Shown piece after piece: positions 62,732-64,000 of a stretch of DNA of 64,000 nt. Source of the DNA: Cercis canadensis (lineage: Eukaryota; Streptophyta; Magnoliopsida; Fabales; Fabaceae); the NCBI GenBank assembly GCA_003255065.1, contig QAOA01003631.1, positions 248,001 through 312,000 on the forward strand. The letters are read 5' to 3'. Every line of letters starts with the position of its first letter. Position 1 is the first letter of the stretch. A model generated the notes under the pieces. That model was not told the origin of the DNA. It was given only the letters and a program-made list of their open reading frames with translations, and did not search any database. Both the position numbers and the translations under genes were made by a program.

Positions 62732-63993
62732 TTAACTGTCGAGAGAAGCTAAAACCGATGAAACAATATGTAGAGATCCAGTGATGACAATAATACCTGT
62801 CTCATTCCCTTTCCTTCGGAGAATCTTATCCATGGTTTTCAAAGAAACCTTCAAAGAAGCCTCAGTAGCCAATATAGTTCTACCGTCATCCCAATTTCTT
62901 ACAGCGCATGCTGGTTGATCCTTTAACAAGTCTCTGCATTCTGGCATTTCATTATGAACAATACAAATGCCAAGTTCCTCAGAAGCTTGAATCCAAGAAT
63001 CCCTCAACAAAGAAGCTGAAGTCGTCCGAGTTACACCTCCAGCAATAGCAGCTTCTGTTAAAACAACAGCCTCTACTCGTCCTCCTGAACAAATGTAGTA
63101 CCACAATCAGACCAAGTCCTTTGCAGACTGGTTTCATAAGCTATAACTGTATTGTGCACTCTAGACTTTACCTGAGAGAATTTCTCTAGCAAAGCCTACA
63201 TGATCTTTGTCACTTGCCATTGCAACAACAAAAGCCAATCGAGCCTCTGGAAATGTCAACCTTATTGTGTTCATCAGTGCTTTGGCAGATTCTTTGGTGT
63301 GGGCTACATCAATGTCCATAAAACTATTAGAATTTCTGTTGTTAATTATTGGTAGCACCAAGCTAGAAAATTTATACTTCCACCCATAATACCCTGACAT
63401 TCTTAGATACAGCATTATTTTCTTGAAGAAGAGTCTGACAGAGATTCTTCCCCATAAAATATTCAAAACCTGAGTTAAGCTGACAGCAAAGGATAGAGAC
63501 TAGGGGCATTAAGTTGCAAAGTCACAAGAACCAACCTCCATCCAGCAATATTGTTGCTCCAGCAAGTCCTAATAACTCAGATTCTCTGGATGTGAGGAAC
63601 TGACTCCTTCCAAGGAGGTATGTATCTTCTAAACCGGTTCTGATAGATTCATCTGAAATTCTCCATCCTAATCATCCAAGAGAAAAGAAAAAGGTGAAAG
63701 GGAAGTCATAGGAAAACAAATCTGATATAAACAACCAAAGACCTTGATTTAATGTATCATGGGATGAAAGCTTGTATCTTTTAACAGATATCCTGATGCA
63801 ATGTAATAGTTAAAAGTTAATTCAAGGTCGTAAAAACAAAGGACATTTTTTATTTTTTATGCTGAGGCTAAGCAGAATAGATAAAATTTTCACCTAAATT
63901 ACGAAGACAGAGTGCTACACAAGTGGCAGTTGCTGCATTTTGAAGTTGGTGGTATCCAATCATGCGCAGCTTCACATCAAGTAACTCACAGCA
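62732..63993 (-). CDS. DHFS: Dihydrofolate synthetase (DHFS/FolC family), C-terminal part
   Basis: Four exons are visible: about 63993-63894 (its left border, a TGTAG acceptor, is tentative), 63667-63536, 63303-63172 and 63084-62732 (TAA). Phases join cleanly and restore LLDG-AHTKESA, the family's conserved DGAHT motif, across the third junction. Other family wording includes [40 protein letters not shown] and, at the end, [16 protein letters not shown]. Mur-ligase-type enzymes of this family add glutamate to dihydropteroate (DHFS) or to folates (FPGS). The [10 protein letters not shown] and DKDHVGF wording fits plant mitochondrial DHFS (Arabidopsis GLA1) better than FPGS. The ATP-binding N-terminal half lies beyond the right edge. 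Confidence 0.82.
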
Positions 63994-64000
63994 CTACAAT

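Overview
This is nuclear DNA from a eudicot plant. It has eight intron-containing genes with GT-AG splice sites and plant-specific families (chloroplast FtsH11, plastid sigma factor, SWEET, WRKY, SPEECHLESS), separated by AT-rich, transposon-littered spacers. All eight gene models were assembled by hand from reading frames and splice sites. Five of the six complete ones are divisible by three across every exon junction with no internal stop; the sixth (WRKY) is complete in only one of three assembled copies. The species cannot be named from the sequence. Mixed alleles in the assembly point to a heterozygous outcrossing genome.

Layout. 0.3-3.0 kb (-): 5' half of FTSH11. 4.0-8.7 kb (-): polypyrimidine tract-binding protein (PTB) gene, with a candidate poison exon. 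9.1-13.2 kb: a cluster of non-autonomous DNA transposons (hAT-like and Mutator-like). 14.3-15.5 kb (-): an unnamed multi-pass membrane protein. 17-20 kb: LTR-derived fragments, including a solo LTR with intact 5-bp target duplication and six perfect heat-shock-element cores. 21.5-23.5 kb (-): SWEET3-type sugar transporter. 23.5-37.7 kb: gene-poor spacer with a MITE and a 46-N gap. 37.8-40.7 kb (-): sigma factor SIG5 with a SINE in intron 1. 42.0-42.4 kb: a Mutator-type MITE with a perfect 9-bp duplication. 44.0-49.5 kb (+): three apparent copies of a group III WRKY gene. 52.1-54.3 kb (-): SPEECHLESS. 54.8-62.7 kb: spacer. 62.7-64 kb (-): 3' part of dihydrofolate synthetase.

Main interpretive point. 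Most single-N joins are flanked by directly repeated sequence. The WRKY 'triplication' is bounded by such joins, and copies 1 and 3 share alleles that differ from copy 2. This is best read as one heterozygous gene whose two haplotypes were laid end to end, not a tandem array. The same signature explains the 0.5-kb repeat at 27.4-28.5 kb and the short repeats at 50.8 and 53.8 kb.

The genes do not form a pathway or cluster. I found no convincing undescribed multi-gene system. The leads most worth checking are the heat-element solo LTR pointing at the SWEET3 3' end, the CU-rich tract plus stop-containing exon in PTB, and a palindrome core shared by two separate mobile-element remnants.
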